Positions 20,825 to 32,344 of a stretch of 64,000 bases of DNA are shown here, one piece after another. The position numbers were made by a program, and so were the translations under genes. How positions within the stretch are numbered: the stretch's first letter is position 1; each line of letters opens with the position of its first letter. Under the pieces are notes generated by a model. It did no database searches. It was not told where the DNA came from and was given only the letters and a program-made list of their open reading frames with translations. Where the stretch lies: the NCBI GenBank assembly GCA_036245525.1, contig BTPG01000003.1:208535408-208599407 (forward strand). Reading direction: 5' to 3'. Source of the stretch: Semisulcospira habei (lineage: Eukaryota; Mollusca; Gastropoda; Semisulcospiridae).

Positions 20825-23628
20825 ATGTCGAATAGTTCAACATTTCACAATTTACATTTGGGTCATTTAAATATTTATCACTTGTTAAACAAGATTCATG
20901 ATTTGTGTGTTCTCCTCTCTCAGCCCACCCCCTTTCATATTTTCGGAATTACAGAGTCACGTTTACGTTCCGACATAAGTGACGCATCTATTTCGATACC
21001 GGGGTTTTCAGTAATCCGGCGTGATCCTGTACGTCCTCAGCAAACAGGATTAGCTGTTTATATGCATGACTCTATTGCGCACTTTACACGCAGAAGAACA
21101 GACCTGGAATCAGACTCTGTTGAAAGTGTGTGGGTTGAGGTGAAGACAAACAGATCGGCCCCTTTGCTTGTTGGATTTGTATACCGAAACCCGTCTGCGT
21201 CATTTGAGTGGTATGACGACTTTTTAAATATAGCGGATAAGGTTAACAAAAGCAGCACTGAAGTGTTATTACTTGGCGATTTTAACATTAATATGTTTGT
21301 CTCGAACCCTGCTTGGGAATCCACAATCACTATGGTTGGTCTCAAGCAGATTATCACGTCTGCAACTAGAGTTACAGAGTCGTCTGCCACTCTAATTGAT
21401 CATGTATACACCTCCAACAATTCAAGGGTTCTTAGTTCTTGTGCCCTTCAAGTGGCGATCAGTGACCACTACCCTGTGTGCTGCAGCTGGGCTTTGAGGT
21501 TGGACAAACAAAATCGGAAAAACCAGCATACCACTATCTATTATAGATCGTTTAAAAAGTTAATAGGGATATGTTTCTAGCCGAACTAAATGAAACCTCT
21601 TTTTTTCGGTTTACAGTGATACGAATCCTGAAGATGCGATGGCCGATTGGTATAGATTGTTCCGTCGGGTTCTTGACAAGCATGCGCCGTTGCGTGAAAA
21701 GAGGGTGAAACATGTACATTTACCCCAATGGTTAAGCAATGACATTAAAGAGGCCATTGCTGTCAGAAATGAACTAAAACGCAACAAAGATTTTGGTGCC
21801 TTCCGCAAGCAGAGAAATCGTGTTAAATACATGGTATTAGAGGCCAAAAAAAACAACACTTTAAGCAATTGATGGACAACAAAACAGACACCTTATCTGT
21901 CTGGCGCGCCCTTAATGCGTTCACTAAATCAAGACGAACAGCACCATGTACATCTATATCTGCAGACACATTTAACAACCATTTCTTGTCTGCTGCTGAT
22001 TCGTTGTTAAGCAGTACGACAACTCACACACCAGCTATATCCGAAAGGCTTACAGATTTGTGTGAGGACAAGCTCGCGCCAAACGTATCCTTTAGTATTC
22101 CTCCGCTTACTGTATTTGACGTTGGCAAATCTATTAGCCAACTCAAAAAAAAGCCCTCGCTTGGTCACGACGGGATAAATACATACTTTTTAAAACTTGC
22201 TGCCCCGTATGTGGTCGAGTCTTTGACATTTATTTATAATCTCGTTTTACAACATGGTACATTTCCAAACAGCTGGAAAGTAGCCAAAGTTATTCCTCTG
22301 CCTAAAAGTAAGAACCTCTCAGACCCTAATAAGTTTAGACCAATCTCTCTCTTGTCAGCTCTGTCAAAACCAATAGAAAAACATGTACACAGGCATCTGA
22401 GCTATTTTCTTGAAAAACATAACTTGCTTTACCCACTACAGTCAGGTTTTAGACCTCGCCACTCATGCCACACAGCTCTAGCTCACCTGACCAATACTTG
22501 GCTTACGTCAATGAACAAAGCTGAAATGACGGGGGCTGTATTTCTAGATTTCTCAAAAGCCTTTGATCTAGTAAATCATGATATGTTGATACTAAAGCTA
22601 TCAGTGTATCACGTAAACAAAGCATCCTTGGACGTTTTCAAATCCTACCTGCACGGAAGACGTCAGTATGTGTTTGTTAACGGAAAACGTTCCCCTGAAA
22701 GCGTACTAAAGCATGGCGTGCCTCAGGGCTCAATATTAGGGCCCCTCTTATGTTCCATTTACATCAATGATATGCCATTGCATATTTCAGATCTAAACGT
22801 ACACTGTAGCCTGTTTGCTGATGATGCTACTCTCGACGTGTCGTCTATCTTCACAATCAATTCCTCACTTCAACAGGGCTTAAATTATATTTCAAAATGG
22901 TGTCACACTAACTATATGGTACCAAATTCGTCTAAAACAGAATGCATGCTAATAACTACACGACAAAAGCAGCAGCTACATCCTCCCCCGCTTAGCCTTT
23001 CTCTCAACTCTGAGCCGATTAGACAAGTTAGAGAGCAACGCTTGTTATGCGTCATTATCGACGACCAACTCACATGGCACGCGCATGTCAGCAGCGTATG
23101 TCGAACAGTGTCCAGGAATTTATATCTACTTTCAAAACTGCGTTATTGTACAGATACACCGACAAGGAAAATATTTTATAACGCACATATTCAATCCCAT
23201 ATAGATTATGCTTCTACAGTTTGGGATGGATGTAGCGATGCGTGCATAAACAGGCTTAATGCTCTTCATCGTAGAGCAGCCAAATTAATCAACCCGGATA
23301 GTAAAGAAAGCACCGACGACCGACTCAAAGCCCTCGACATGCTGCCTCTGCGTAAGTTACTTATGTACAATAAAGGCGTACTTATGTTTAAAATCTACCA
23401 CTCTAAAACGCCTAGTTATCTAACAGATCTATTTAGCCTTGCTCATACGCCTTATAAAACGACGAGGAACAATCCATCCATACCACGGCCGCGCCTCGAT
23501 ATATTCAAAACTAGTTGTCTTACACAGGAGCCAAACTATGGAATCTGTTGCCTATCGACATTACTGGGGCTCCTTCTTTGTCCACATTCAGAGCCCGCTT
23601 ATTTCGGCAGCTAAAAGAAACTTAAGCC
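20825..23628 (+). pseudogene. CR1 ORF2 (endonuclease-reverse transcriptase) with frameshifts
   Basis: The start at 20825 gives MSNSS followed by LGHLNIYHLLNK. Endonuclease motifs: ITESRL, LLGDFNINM, ISDHYPV. RT motifs: FRPISLLSALSKPIEKH, FLDFSKAFD, HGVPQGSILGP and FADDAT. Frameshifts lie near 21555, in the A8 run near 21845, and near the C-terminus (about 23525). Otherwise it is well preserved, so the insertion is fairly young. It would cut DNA and reverse-transcribe its own RNA in the nucleus if intact. Confidence 0.88.
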
Positions 23629-23740
23629 CATAGTTGTGTAGTTGTGTCGGCGTTTTTCCAGCGCATTGAGTTGTATTGTCGAGTTTGCTGTTGCTGTTCA
23701 AACTAAGCTTTTATCGTTCATGTTTAATCAGGTTCTTAGT

Positions 23741-23754
23741 GTGTGTGTGTGTGT

Positions 23755-23813
<59 letters not shown>
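23741..23813. repeat. (GT)n in the CR1 C 3' UTR
   Basis: GT dinucleotides, broken by GA near 23760. It corresponds to the GT tract in other copies of the family. Confidence 0.92.
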
Positions 23814-23817
<4 letters not shown>

Positions 23818-23999
23818 AGTGAGTGACTGCTAACTATTTTTTTTTTTGGGGGGCTCACGTTTTGCCTTTCCAGTTTTATTAGTTTTAGTCACGCGCGTGA
23901 GATTGATGTGTGACTGCGTGTGCAAGGACATGATTGAAAAAAGGTCTGTGTACCTAATCATTTATCTTTGAAAAATAAAGTTTCATTTCATTTCATTTC

Positions 24000-24003
<4 letters not shown>

Positions 24004-24041
<38 letters not shown>

Positions 24042-24044
24042 CAC

Positions 24045-24107
<63 letters not shown>

Positions 24108-24108
24108 A

Positions 24109-24139
<31 letters not shown>

Positions 24140-24172
24140 CAAACACACTCACACACATATACACACACACAT
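24004..24172. repeat. (TC)n then (AC)n microsatellite at the CR1 C 3' end
   Basis: TC repeats 24004-24037 begin at the last base of the CR1 tail; AC repeats with CAAACA variants follow to about 24170. Confidence 0.95.
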
Positions 24173-25154
24173 ACTCTGCAGTGTGTGTGTGTGTACAGAA
24201 AACCCGTAGAAATTACCGTAAAGTCAGAGAGAAAGTTAAGGATCTACGCCTCTTGCTGACACCACTGTGTGTCCACGTTCCTGTGACGGTTGGGGATCAT
24301 GACGTTGAGTTTACAAGGTACGTATTGTTGTTGACTGATTAAGTTCAGTTCCGCTAGGTCTATCAAAGTTGTCCATATTTCACTCTGAGATGATCAGCTG
24401 CCTGTAGTAACACTTTCTGTAGAGGGTACACACACGCATACTTGAAAGCCCCTTGTGAATGCAGTAAACGGTACTGTTGAGGCAATGTTGAGTCCACAGT
24501 GAGGCGCCTGACCACACTGATCATTTTACCCGACAAAACACAACGGAAAAACACGCATAAAAAATAAAACACACAAAAAAACCAGAACAACACAATATAT
24601 TATTATTTCGAAATTGACAACCAAACAAGAATAGAGATCAGTCGATTTTTATCTTATCGAAGAATGAATGTGGCAACTGAAGGATGTGACGTAAAACAAA
24701 AGAAGAAAAGCACAAGATGGGATGACCTTTAACCCACAAAGTTCCTTCTATATGAGAGCTGTCCTCGCTGTCAAGGGTCTCCACCTTTTGTCGATGACAT
24801 GTTGAATTATCTCCGATTGAATAAGTCTCGCAGATCTGCCAATGCGTCAGTAAGTTCTATTAGGGGCGCAGAACATTGGCGTCATTGATTTGTCAAACGT
24901 CATTTGTCATGACGTAAGCTTAGTTTTTACATAACTTTTAATTTTACAAGATATGAGTTTCACTTTTGCTTCATAGACTTGAGAAAATGGTGAAAAGCCT
25001 AGAACGTCACGGTACAATTTCAGTCTTGCTATAATTTGTGTGAAAGCAGGTTGACTTTACCTAGCTACATGATATACTAAGTACACTGGTCACCTACATG
25101 CTCTTCTGAAATCTCGTTGATGTGTGTGTGCGTGCGTGCGCGCCCGTTTCAAAC
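24173..25154. other. Right half of the split MITE (24225-24310), then unassigned DNA
   Basis: At 24237-24305, GGATCTACGCCTCTTGCTGA, then CACCACT and TTGGGGATC track MITE 3 (15551-15615) at about three of four positions. The remainder shows no gene. Confidence 0.5.
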
Positions 25155-25225
25155 ATCTCCAAGAGGCATATATCCTCATGCGCCTGGAGAGCGCTTGCGG
25201 ATCTATTCCTCCTGGAGATGCGCGA
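25155..25225. repeat. Imperfect palindrome, arms about 30 bp
   Basis: CATCTCCAAGAGGCATATATCC pairs in parts with GGATCTATTCCTCCTGGAGATG (each about 20 bases, a few mismatches). It resembles the MITE core. It lies just before a GA tract and CR1 B. Confidence 0.6.
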
Positions 25226-25232
25226 ATGTTTG

Positions 25233-25309
25233 TGAGAGAAAAAGAGAGAGCGAGAGAGAAAGAGAGAGAGTTAGAGAGACAGAGAGAGAGAGACAGAGAG
25301 AGAGAGAGA
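25233..25309. repeat. (GA)n microsatellite at the 3' end of CR1 B
   Basis: An imperfect GA tract ends exactly where the ATGAAATGAAATG tail of element B begins. A second GA tract lies at its other end (32347). Confidence 0.93.
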
Positions 25310-25802
25310 AATGAAATGAAATGAAATGAAATGAAATGAAACTTTATTTCTCAACGGATAAAGTAATTAGCACGTGTGCCATTTTTCAGACTTGCCGTTG
25401 CTACTCTACAAACACAGGATAATAATTGTAATACTAATAGTACCAAATTACACAAAGAAAAATTAGAAAACATTAAACATGAAGAGACATTAAACAAAAT
25501 TCATTCATTCATTCGGTCATACAAAAAAACAAACGAAAAATAAAAAGTACACGCAACGCGCGCACACTGACACATACACGCTCGCGCGCACACACAGACA
25601 CGCGCTAATGATAACTTGACCTATATACGAAGCAAATCATTTGGATCATAGTGAAAATTCACTTCAGACAGCAAAATTATTTGGATTATAATAGAAAGTT
25701 GAATTATGTAATTAGGCGATTAATATTAGTATGCACAAACCATACGGCAGCATGCACTGATTATACGATAAGCACATGTTTGATACGAATACTTGTGGTA
25801 GA

Positions 25803-28800
25803 TTATGTATCAGCAGACAAGTACTTGAGGAGGCATTCCTTGAAAGAGGAGAGGGAGCTAGCGTGTGTTATACATGTTGGCAGTGTGTTCCAGAAAGATG
25901 CGCCTGAGAAAGATACACTGGTTTTAAATAGATCTATCCTGGGGCGAGGTGTAATAAAGTTTCGTCTTGAAGTAGAATAACCTGAACTTGCCTTGGTAAA
26001 GAGCTTACAAAGATATTTTGGGTGAATCTCATTCCAGATTTTATACATAACCACACCCTTGTTTAAGAGGTGATGTTTGCTAAGAGGTAGCATTTTCAGT
26101 TTTTCAAGTCTTTCATCAGTTGTTAGGGCTGAATCAAGCAGGATATGTTTCGCTGCTCTCCGATGCAGGGAGTTAAGCCTCTTTAAGTGTATGTCACCGC
26201 TGCCATCCCATATCGTGGACGCATAATCGATGTGGGATTTGACATGCGCATTGTAAAATAACTTGCGGGCATCAACATCGATAAAGTACTTCAACTTTGA
26301 AAGCATAAAAACATTTCTAGCAACAGTTTTACATACAGCATTTATGTGTGATTGCCACTTCATCTGGTCATCAACAATTACACCAAGTAATCGGTGTTCC
26401 GTGACCTGATTAACGATGTCATTATGGATAGTCAGGCTGAGTGTAAGTGGCTTGAGCTGGTGCTTCTGACGGGTTGCTATCGTCATGCATTCCGTTTTGG
26501 AAGGATTTAAAATCATTTCATTGTTTGCGCACCAAGTGGAAATTTCGCTCAAACCCTGCTGCAAACGGCCATTTAAATAATCAATACTCTTGTCCGGGGT
26601 GTGAATTGTGGCGTCATCAGCGAATAAATCACATGAAATTTTGTCGCTAGTCAAATGTAGCGGTAGGTCATTAATAAAGAGGCAAAACAGAAGAGGCCCT
26701 AGGACTGAACCCTGGGGAACTCCCCGTGTTACTAATCCGCTTGAGGAGTATGATCCATTGACCATGACGCGCTGCTGTCTGTCGCTAAGATATGAGGCAA
26801 AAAGTGGAGTTGTGCCATGGTGGTAAAGAGATTTCTGGCTGTAGTTAATTGAGGAAGAAATGCATTTATTGCCAAACGAACTACCGAAGTACACATTTAG
26901 CTTGGAAAGTAGAAGTTTATGGTCCACAAGATCAAAGGCTTTTCGTAAGTCAATAAATACAGCGCCGGTAAATTCGCCCTGATTTATTGAGCGTAGCCAC
27001 ACATCAGTTAGACGTGCTAGGGCCGTGTGACAGCTGTGCTTTGGTCTGAATCCCGACTGAAGGGGGTGGATTAATGTATGATTTTCTAAATATTCCAAGA
27101 GATGTTTATGGATATGCCGTTCAAGTGGTTTACTAAGGATGGACAATAGTGAGATGGGGCGATAGTTATTAACATCAGTCATATCTCTTGTTTTCGGGAG
27201 GGGTATAACCTTGGCTTTTTTAAGTTCATTTGGGAAAATATTCGTTTGAATGCACAAATTATAAATATAGGTTATTGTTTCAATAACATAAGGAATAGCT
27301 AATTTAAGTATTTTGGGGCTGATTTCATCTGGCCCGGACGATTTCTTATTCTTCATTGAACTAATTGTCCTACCGACTTCGTGCACTGCCAGTGGTGGAA
27401 TCACGAAAGGATCAGATCCTGCAGTTCGCGTTCTACAAAAGTCAACTAGTCTGTCTGAGCAAGAGTAGGGCTGAGAACTTGCTTCTGAAGGGACAAGAGA
27501 CTCGGCAACTGAGAGGAAATGGTCGTTAAACATGTCTGCAGTCAGATCAGAAGGGATTAAAGGAGATTTATTACACTTGCCTCCAGTCACTACGGCCATA
27601 GCGCGCCAGAGCGTGGACATGTCTTTGTCTTGTTTAATCAAGCGATCAATGAAAGATTTTTTAGCCTGTCGCACAAGAGATTTTACGCGATTGCGCTCAC
27701 GCTTAAATTCAGTGAAGCACTTCTGCTGTCTCAGATCATCTCTCACCCTCATGGCTTGAATGATGTCTTGAGTAAGCCACGGCGGGAGTGATGCGTGTTT
27801 GACGCGTCTCCTCCGCAGGGGCGCATGTTTATTTAAGATCTTAAGAAAGATGGTATACCAAACAGACAGAGCGCTGTCAGGGTCAGATGTACTAAATACT
27901 TCATCAAAAGGTGCGCTGTTAAGATCAAACAAAAACTCGCTTTCATTAAAACTTTTAAAGGAGCGATAGGTGATATATGTATGGCATCCTTTCTTTGCTT
28001 TAGGGAGTTTAGTAGACAACGTACAGCGGATGGGAAAATGGTCGCTGATACTAAGGTTACCGACAGATACATTATGAACAGACTCTGGCTTGGTTGTGTA
28101 TATATGATCTATGAGTGTGGATGTTGTTTGTGTGATCCGTGTGGGTGAAGTGATTAACTGTTGCAGACCCAACAACGTTAACGTAGAGTCCCACGCATGG
28201 TGAGGCTTTAGCATGTCTATGTTAAAGTCTCCCATGAGGATGACATTGGAGTTGGGATTACAAGCTTTATCACACATACTAAGGAAATCATCATACCACT
28301 CAAAGTTCGCAGCAGGGTTGCGGTACAGAAGGCCAATAAGAAATGATGGAGATTGGGGGGCCTTCATTTCAAGCCACATACACTCAATATCTTTGGTTTC
28401 TAAATCATGTCGTCTACGTATAAAATCTTGAATAGACGAGTGAACATAAGCAGCTAATTCTGTCTGTCCATGGGCCGTAGGATCACGTCTCATGACAGTA
28501 AATCCAGGAACTTGGATGGATATATCTGATACATTTGAATTGAGACGTGTTTCAGACAGTCCAAAAATATGAAACGGGTCTGCTCCATTTAGATAAACAC
28601 ATATGTCAGGCAACTTATTGCAAAGATGGTAAATATTGAGATGACCAATGCGGAGATCTTTCGTCTTGAGTTTTACGCCACTCATTTCACGCAAAGTCAA
28701 TGTATTTGTAGAAAAACAAAAAAGAAGAAAATCAACAGAATGTATCCGTAACACGTGCCAAATAGAAAGTAATAATAATGATACAAATAAAAAGTATAAA

Positions 28801-28805
28801 ATCAC
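25803..28805 (-). CDS. CR1 ORF2 protein: endonuclease plus reverse transcriptase, 1000 aa, intact
   Basis: APE-type endonuclease at about residues 53-265: SETRL (84-88), MGDFNIDM (191-198), SDHFPI (254-259). RT at about 485-790: NNYRPISLLSILSKP, FIDLRKAFD (618-626), GVPQGSVLGP (695-704) and catalytic FADD (728-731). A C-terminal region with HIDYASTIWDG and WNEIHPKYL follows. It nicks target DNA and primes cDNA synthesis from the element RNA. Residues 1-40 are strongly hydrophobic, and a second Met at 41 (MSGVK) aligns with the start in element C, so Met41 may be the true start. About 17 extra residues (636-670 region) separate the conserved RT blocks compared with C and D. Confidence 0.92.
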   Translation of the reverse strand: MILYFLFVSLLLLSIWHVLRIHSVDFLLFCFSTNTLTLREMSGVKLKTKDLRIGHLNIYHLCNKLPDICVYLNGADPFHIFGLSETRLNSNVSDISIQVPGFTVMRRDPTAHGQTELAAYVHSSIQDFIRRRHDLETKDIECMWLEMKAPQSPSFLIGLLYRNPAANFEWYDDFLSMCDKACNPNSNVILMGDFNIDMLKPHHAWDSTLTLLGLQQLITSPTRITQTTSTLIDHIYTTKPESVHNVSVGNLSISDHFPIRCTLSTKLPKAKKGCHTYITYRSFKSFNESEFLFDLNSAPFDEVFSTSDPDSALSVWYTIFLKILNKHAPLRRRRVKHASLPPWLTQDIIQAMRVRDDLRQQKCFTEFKRERNRVKSLVRQAKKSFIDRLIKQDKDMSTLWRAMAVVTGGKCNKSPLIPSDLTADMFNDHFLSVAESLVPSEASSQPYSCSDRLVDFCRTRTAGSDPFVIPPLAVHEVGRTISSMKNKKSSGPDEISPKILKLAIPYVIETITYIYNLCIQTNIFPNELKKAKVIPLPKTRDMTDVNNYRPISLLSILSKPLERHIHKHLLEYLENHTLIHPLQSGFRPKHSCHTALARLTDVWLRSINQGEFTGAVFIDLRKAFDLVDHKLLLSKLNVYFGSSFGNKCISSSINYSQKSLYHHGTTPLFASYLSDRQQRVMVNGSYSSSGLVTRGVPQGSVLGPLLFCLFINDLPLHLTSDKISCDLFADDATIHTPDKSIDYLNGRLQQGLSEISTWCANNEMILNPSKTECMTIATRQKHQLKPLTLSLTIHNDIVNQVTEHRLLGVIVDDQMKWQSHINAVCKTVARNVFMLSKLKYFIDVDARKLFYNAHVKSHIDYASTIWDGSGDIHLKRLNSLHRRAAKHILLDSALTTDERLEKLKMLPLSKHHLLNKGVVMYKIWNEIHPKYLCKLFTKASSGYSTSRRNFITPRPRIDLFKTSVSFSGASFWNTLPTCITHASSLSSFKECLLKYLSADT

Positions 28806-29681
28806 TAACTAAACTATTCTAAGTGCAATAAACACAATAAACAAAGACTAGAGGCGTAATCACTGTACGCAGGGGAATAGGCCTTCAGAAGGCTTACACA
28901 CGTCCGTGGGGACTAAAATATCCCAGGTACTCTTCAATGTCTCACACCCCGAATCAACAAAAGATTAAAATTCGGAGAAAATTAGTTTTCAGCAATTGTC
29001 ACAAGTAACAGTGAGAGTCTGTGTGGCTGCGATTCGTGCAACTAATTAATATTAACACAGACAGACAGTAGCATTGAAAACTATAGTCCACACTTTTGAC
29101 GGAAATATCGTCAATGAGACTGCAGAGCTCGCTAGAGAAAGTCCTTCAAGCGACTCCGTATACAGTGTAATTAATCTTACTGGTGAAGAACAACACTGGA
29201 CGTCGTAAGCACTCGCTCTAAACACACGATGCTAGGCCTGTAATGTTTGGTGGTTGTTTTTTCTCATCAACAATGAAGGTCAAGTCACTGACGTCTTTGT
29301 GTCACGAAAGAAATTGACACATAATCTTATTATTCCCTGGTAGAGAATGCAAATGAGAAAAATAGCACACAACCTAACAGAAAAGAAAATTCAAATGACG
29401 CAGAAACTCTGTCCACCCGAGCAGTCACGAACACTGTTTCAAACGACAGTTTTATATATTCATATATGTGTGAACGGCACTTGGCACTGAATTCACAAGT
29501 GTCCACGTTCAGCTTGCAGTGTCCTACAACGCGAACCAACAAAATGATGCAGTCTGCGCTACAACAAACAAACATCCCTAACTTCCCTAATTACACCGGG
29601 GGAGGGGGGTAGGGCGGAAAGGGGGAGGGCGGAGGGGGGGGGGCGTGCGGCGAGGTGGAGGGTAATGGGATGGGGTGGGGG
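28806..29681 (-). other. Spacer between CR1 B ORF1 and ORF2
   Basis: About 876 bp without a conserved ORF. A G-rich tract lies near 29597-29645. How ORF2 is translated across this spacer (reinitiation, IRES or separate transcript) is unknown. Confidence 0.7.
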
Positions 29682-32018
29682 TTACTGCTGTGAGTAGAAT
29701 TGCAATATGGCTTGTGCAATGCTAACACTTAGCGCCTGAACTTGATGTGAATCAAGAGGGGAGGCAGTGAGGGCTAATCCCCTCTTCTCCCATCCTCTGG
29801 TATTAGGCGCTGAAAGATGGCTCGCTGTCATAGTAGATGGTAAGGGAGGGTACTCCGTAGCAGCGGACAGTTGTAGCGGCCGACTATGCCTCTGTTCCTG
29901 ACACAGAGGGGTGGTGGTGTGTGCCCGAGACCTGCGAGAAGCCTCCAGGCCACTGCTGTTGGTCGCAGAAGACTCACGCCTATCAGCGGCCTGACCAGGG
30001 GCTGCCTCAAGAGCGGCGGGGGCAGGCCCGGGCTGCTGGTGGTGTTGCGTAATACGCTTGTCCTCACCAGTGTACTGTGACCCGGGGAGAGGACGCGAAT
30101 CGGATGAGTGGCCACTGCTCCGCTGTGCGGCCCGTCTGTCCTCACCCGGGGACGTCGGCGGCAGGTCAGCGCGTCGTATGTTCCGGGCCAGTGCACTAAC
30201 ACCGTGGTCGCTGGGGTGGAGCTTATCATAATACATGACCTGCTTGGGTGCACCTCTGCTTGACAGGAAAGTTGATGTGTGGTCGATAAAAGTGACCTTT
30301 TCCTGTTTGCACACAGTTTTGAGGGCTTTGTTCGAGTCGTGTGCAGGTCGGTGTAGGGGATGATAGCTGCCACGTGTCGGGAGGAGGGAAGACATTTGTA
30401 GTCTGGCTTTGGGGAACTTTGCTGACAGCAGGACACAAAGTTTGAGCCACGTCAGTTGGCTGACAGCCCCATCCCAGCAGCTGTTTATGCCGACGTGGAT
30501 GGTGACAGTCCGTATATTAGGGTTTAGGGGTTGTGCGCTCAGCCACTGACCCAGGTGATCCACCCTGAGGCCTGACACTGATAGATTCTGCACCATAGAG
30601 TCAGCAGTCGTCATTCTCTTCTCATCGATGAATTCGGTGACAGAATCTCCAATGAGAAGAGTGTTTACCTCAGGGCGGATTTTCATTCTGCGGAGTCTGT
30701 CCAGTGGTGTCATATTGCCGTACTGCTGCTTGTAAGTTTGCTGTCCCTTTTTCACGCCGGTATTTTGGGGCTGGTGGACAGCAGACTGATTATCATTCTG
30801 GCCCAACCCCTGGAACCTGTTTGATGTTGACACGTTGGCTAGGAATTCAATGCTGACGTCAGCATGATTGTGCTGGAAGGAGGGTGCAGTAGTGGAGGGT
30901 GCTGGGGAAGGTTGTCGAGCATGAGGGGTTTTTATCTCAATGGACTGGCTAACGAAAGTGTCAAGGCGTTTGTTGATTTCGTCTAGCTTTCCTGCATGAC
31001 AGTCTCTGGAGGAAACGAGGCTGCTCATCTTTTTGGTGAGTATAGCGTGGTCGTTTTTAATCTCTGCTGTAGTTGTGTTCATCAACTCTCGCAGCCCTGT
31101 ATCAGTAGCCTTGATTTCCTTTTTGGCCTTTACCTCGCTGTCGAGGACAAGGGATGCCAAGTTGTCGTGCCCCTGTCTGAGGTCAGCACACTCCTTCCTA
31201 ACACCCTGCAGCTCGGCACGGCACTGACGCAGCTCTGACTGGAGAGTGGTGATAGCGGCTGTAGACTCGGCCAGTTGATGTTGCAGCGCGATGATCAGTC
31301 TCAGTGCCGTACTCTCAGTCAGAGGAACCAGGGCGCATGGTGTTAAAGGGGCTGCGTTGATCTTGTCCGGGATATCGGTGATTTCATTAGCCACGGGTGT
31401 ACCCGTTGGTGGGCGGAGCTGTGGGTGATTATTTGCGTTTAAGACTGGATGGCCGGGCTGAGATGCGAGTGGAGACTGGGAGGGTGAAGTTGATGAGTCA
31501 GATGAGGGGGGTTCAATGGCAGGTATTGACGGGGTAATCAGGGGGTGTTCGGACGAGGATTTAGATATCGGGGGTTCAATGGCAGGGGTAGTTGTCTCGT
31601 CAGACATTGTGCTCACTATTGTTTTCATCTTGTCAAACTCCTCATCCACCCACTGTCGGCATGCGGTCCCTTGCACAAGCACAGTGCCTGTAGTATGGTA
31701 GAGGGTGATAGTGATGAGCTTGCTCGATTCGAGGTAGAGTTGGAGAAATGTCTTGTAGAGATTGGGAGGGGAAGGGTTGCACATTGGAGTGGGGAGGGTG
31801 ATAATACTGAGCTGATTTCTGGTTTGCTCGTAGTCGAACCAGTCGGCGGTAATGGCGGTTGGACACCCGGCGACGTACCGTGTGTGGAGTATGAATCTCC
31901 ATAGCGAAAGTTTATCGCTAGTGAAAGTCTTTTGAATAGGATCCATTGTATGGCGAATTTTCTCAATGGAAGTGTCCATGGCGTGCTTGGCATTTGCAGA
32001 TCGGGTGATAGGGCCCAT
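29682..32018 (-). CDS. CR1 ORF1 protein with coiled coil and SGNH esterase domain, 778 aa, intact
   Basis: An N-terminal region of about 130 residues (LHTRYVAGCPTAITADWF near 45-62) has no assignment. A Ser/Pro/Thr-rich linker (140-225) and a likely coiled coil (about 235-350, LQHQLAESTAAITTLQ) follow. Next is an SGNH-hydrolase domain, about 450-620, with block I IGDS (456-459), GxN-type GIN (510-512) and DxxH DKLH (598-601), so Ser-Asp-His residues are all present. The tail is low-complexity and ends LSVSIAQAILQF. ORF1 proteins of non-LTR elements bind element RNA; the esterase is known in CR1 and its role is unresolved. Confidence 0.88.
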   Translation of the reverse strand: MGPITRSANAKHAMDTSIEKIRHTMDPIQKTFTSDKLSLWRFILHTRYVAGCPTAITADWFDYEQTRNQLSIITLPTPMCNPSPPNLYKTFLQLYLESSKLITITLYHTTGTVLVQGTACRQWVDEEFDKMKTIVSTMSDETTTPAIEPPISKSSSEHPLITPSIPAIEPPSSDSSTSPSQSPLASQPGHPVLNANNHPQLRPPTGTPVANEITDIPDKINAAPLTPCALVPLTESTALRLIIALQHQLAESTAAITTLQSELRQCRAELQGVRKECADLRQGHDNLASLVLDSEVKAKKEIKATDTGLRELMNTTTAEIKNDHAILTKKMSSLVSSRDCHAGKLDEINKRLDTFVSQSIEIKTPHARQPSPAPSTTAPSFQHNHADVSIEFLANVSTSNRFQGLGQNDNQSAVHQPQNTGVKKGQQTYKQQYGNMTPLDRLRRMKIRPEVNTLLIGDSVTEFIDEKRMTTADSMVQNLSVSGLRVDHLGQWLSAQPLNPNIRTVTIHVGINSCWDGAVSQLTWLKLCVLLSAKFPKARLQMSSLLPTRGSYHPLHRPAHDSNKALKTVCKQEKVTFIDHTSTFLSSRGAPKQVMYYDKLHPSDHGVSALARNIRRADLPPTSPGEDRRAAQRSSGHSSDSRPLPGSQYTGEDKRITQHHQQPGPAPAALEAAPGQAADRRESSATNSSGLEASRRSRAHTTTPLCQEQRHSRPLQLSAATEYPPLPSTMTASHLSAPNTRGWEKRGLALTASPLDSHQVQALSVSIAQAILQFYSQQ

Positions 32019-32344
32019 GGTGGTGGTGGAGGGATAGGGGAGGGGGCGGCGGTGGTAGAGGGAAGGGGTGGTGGTATGCTACACATGAAGTGCCAGCATA
32101 AAGCTAGCAGCCCATGGTGAAATTTAAGGTGGTGGACTGATGGGAGGGTGTGGTGGTGGAGGGAAGATGGTGGGATAGGGGAGGGTGTGGTGGTGGAGGG
32201 AAGATGGTGGGATAGTTAATTATCTGACATGGTTGGCGCGGGTGGAGGGGCCCATGGAGGAGGGTGGGTGTGGTTGTCAGATTACACAGCTGGTGCCAGC
32301 CTCATGGTCATGCCGATTGCCATGATAGCTCATTGCTGCGCTCA

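Larger units (their letters stand above)
19996..24003 (+). mobile_element. CR1-clade retrotransposon C, truncated in ORF1
   Basis: The order is ORF1 C-terminus, a roughly 370-bp spacer, ORF2, a 3' UTR with a GT tract (23741-23813), AAATAAAG, and a TTTCA tail ending at 24003 that runs directly into (TC)n. Its peptides are closest to element G at 51693. The 5' end abuts an RTE fragment. Confidence 0.88.

Noticed and set aside
24004..24037. (TC)n at CR1 3' ends as simple outgrowth of the TTTCA tail
   Set aside because: This would not create the same-phase GA/TC tract found at the 5' side of B, D and G, so target preference is the better explanation, though it remains possible for C and K.
25651..25980. 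ORF that is conserved between 25651-25980 (plus) and 62420-62719 (minus)
   Set aside because: It is antisense to the CR1 ORF2 C-terminus and 3' UTR. Conservation is explained by the two CR1 copies being nearly identical.
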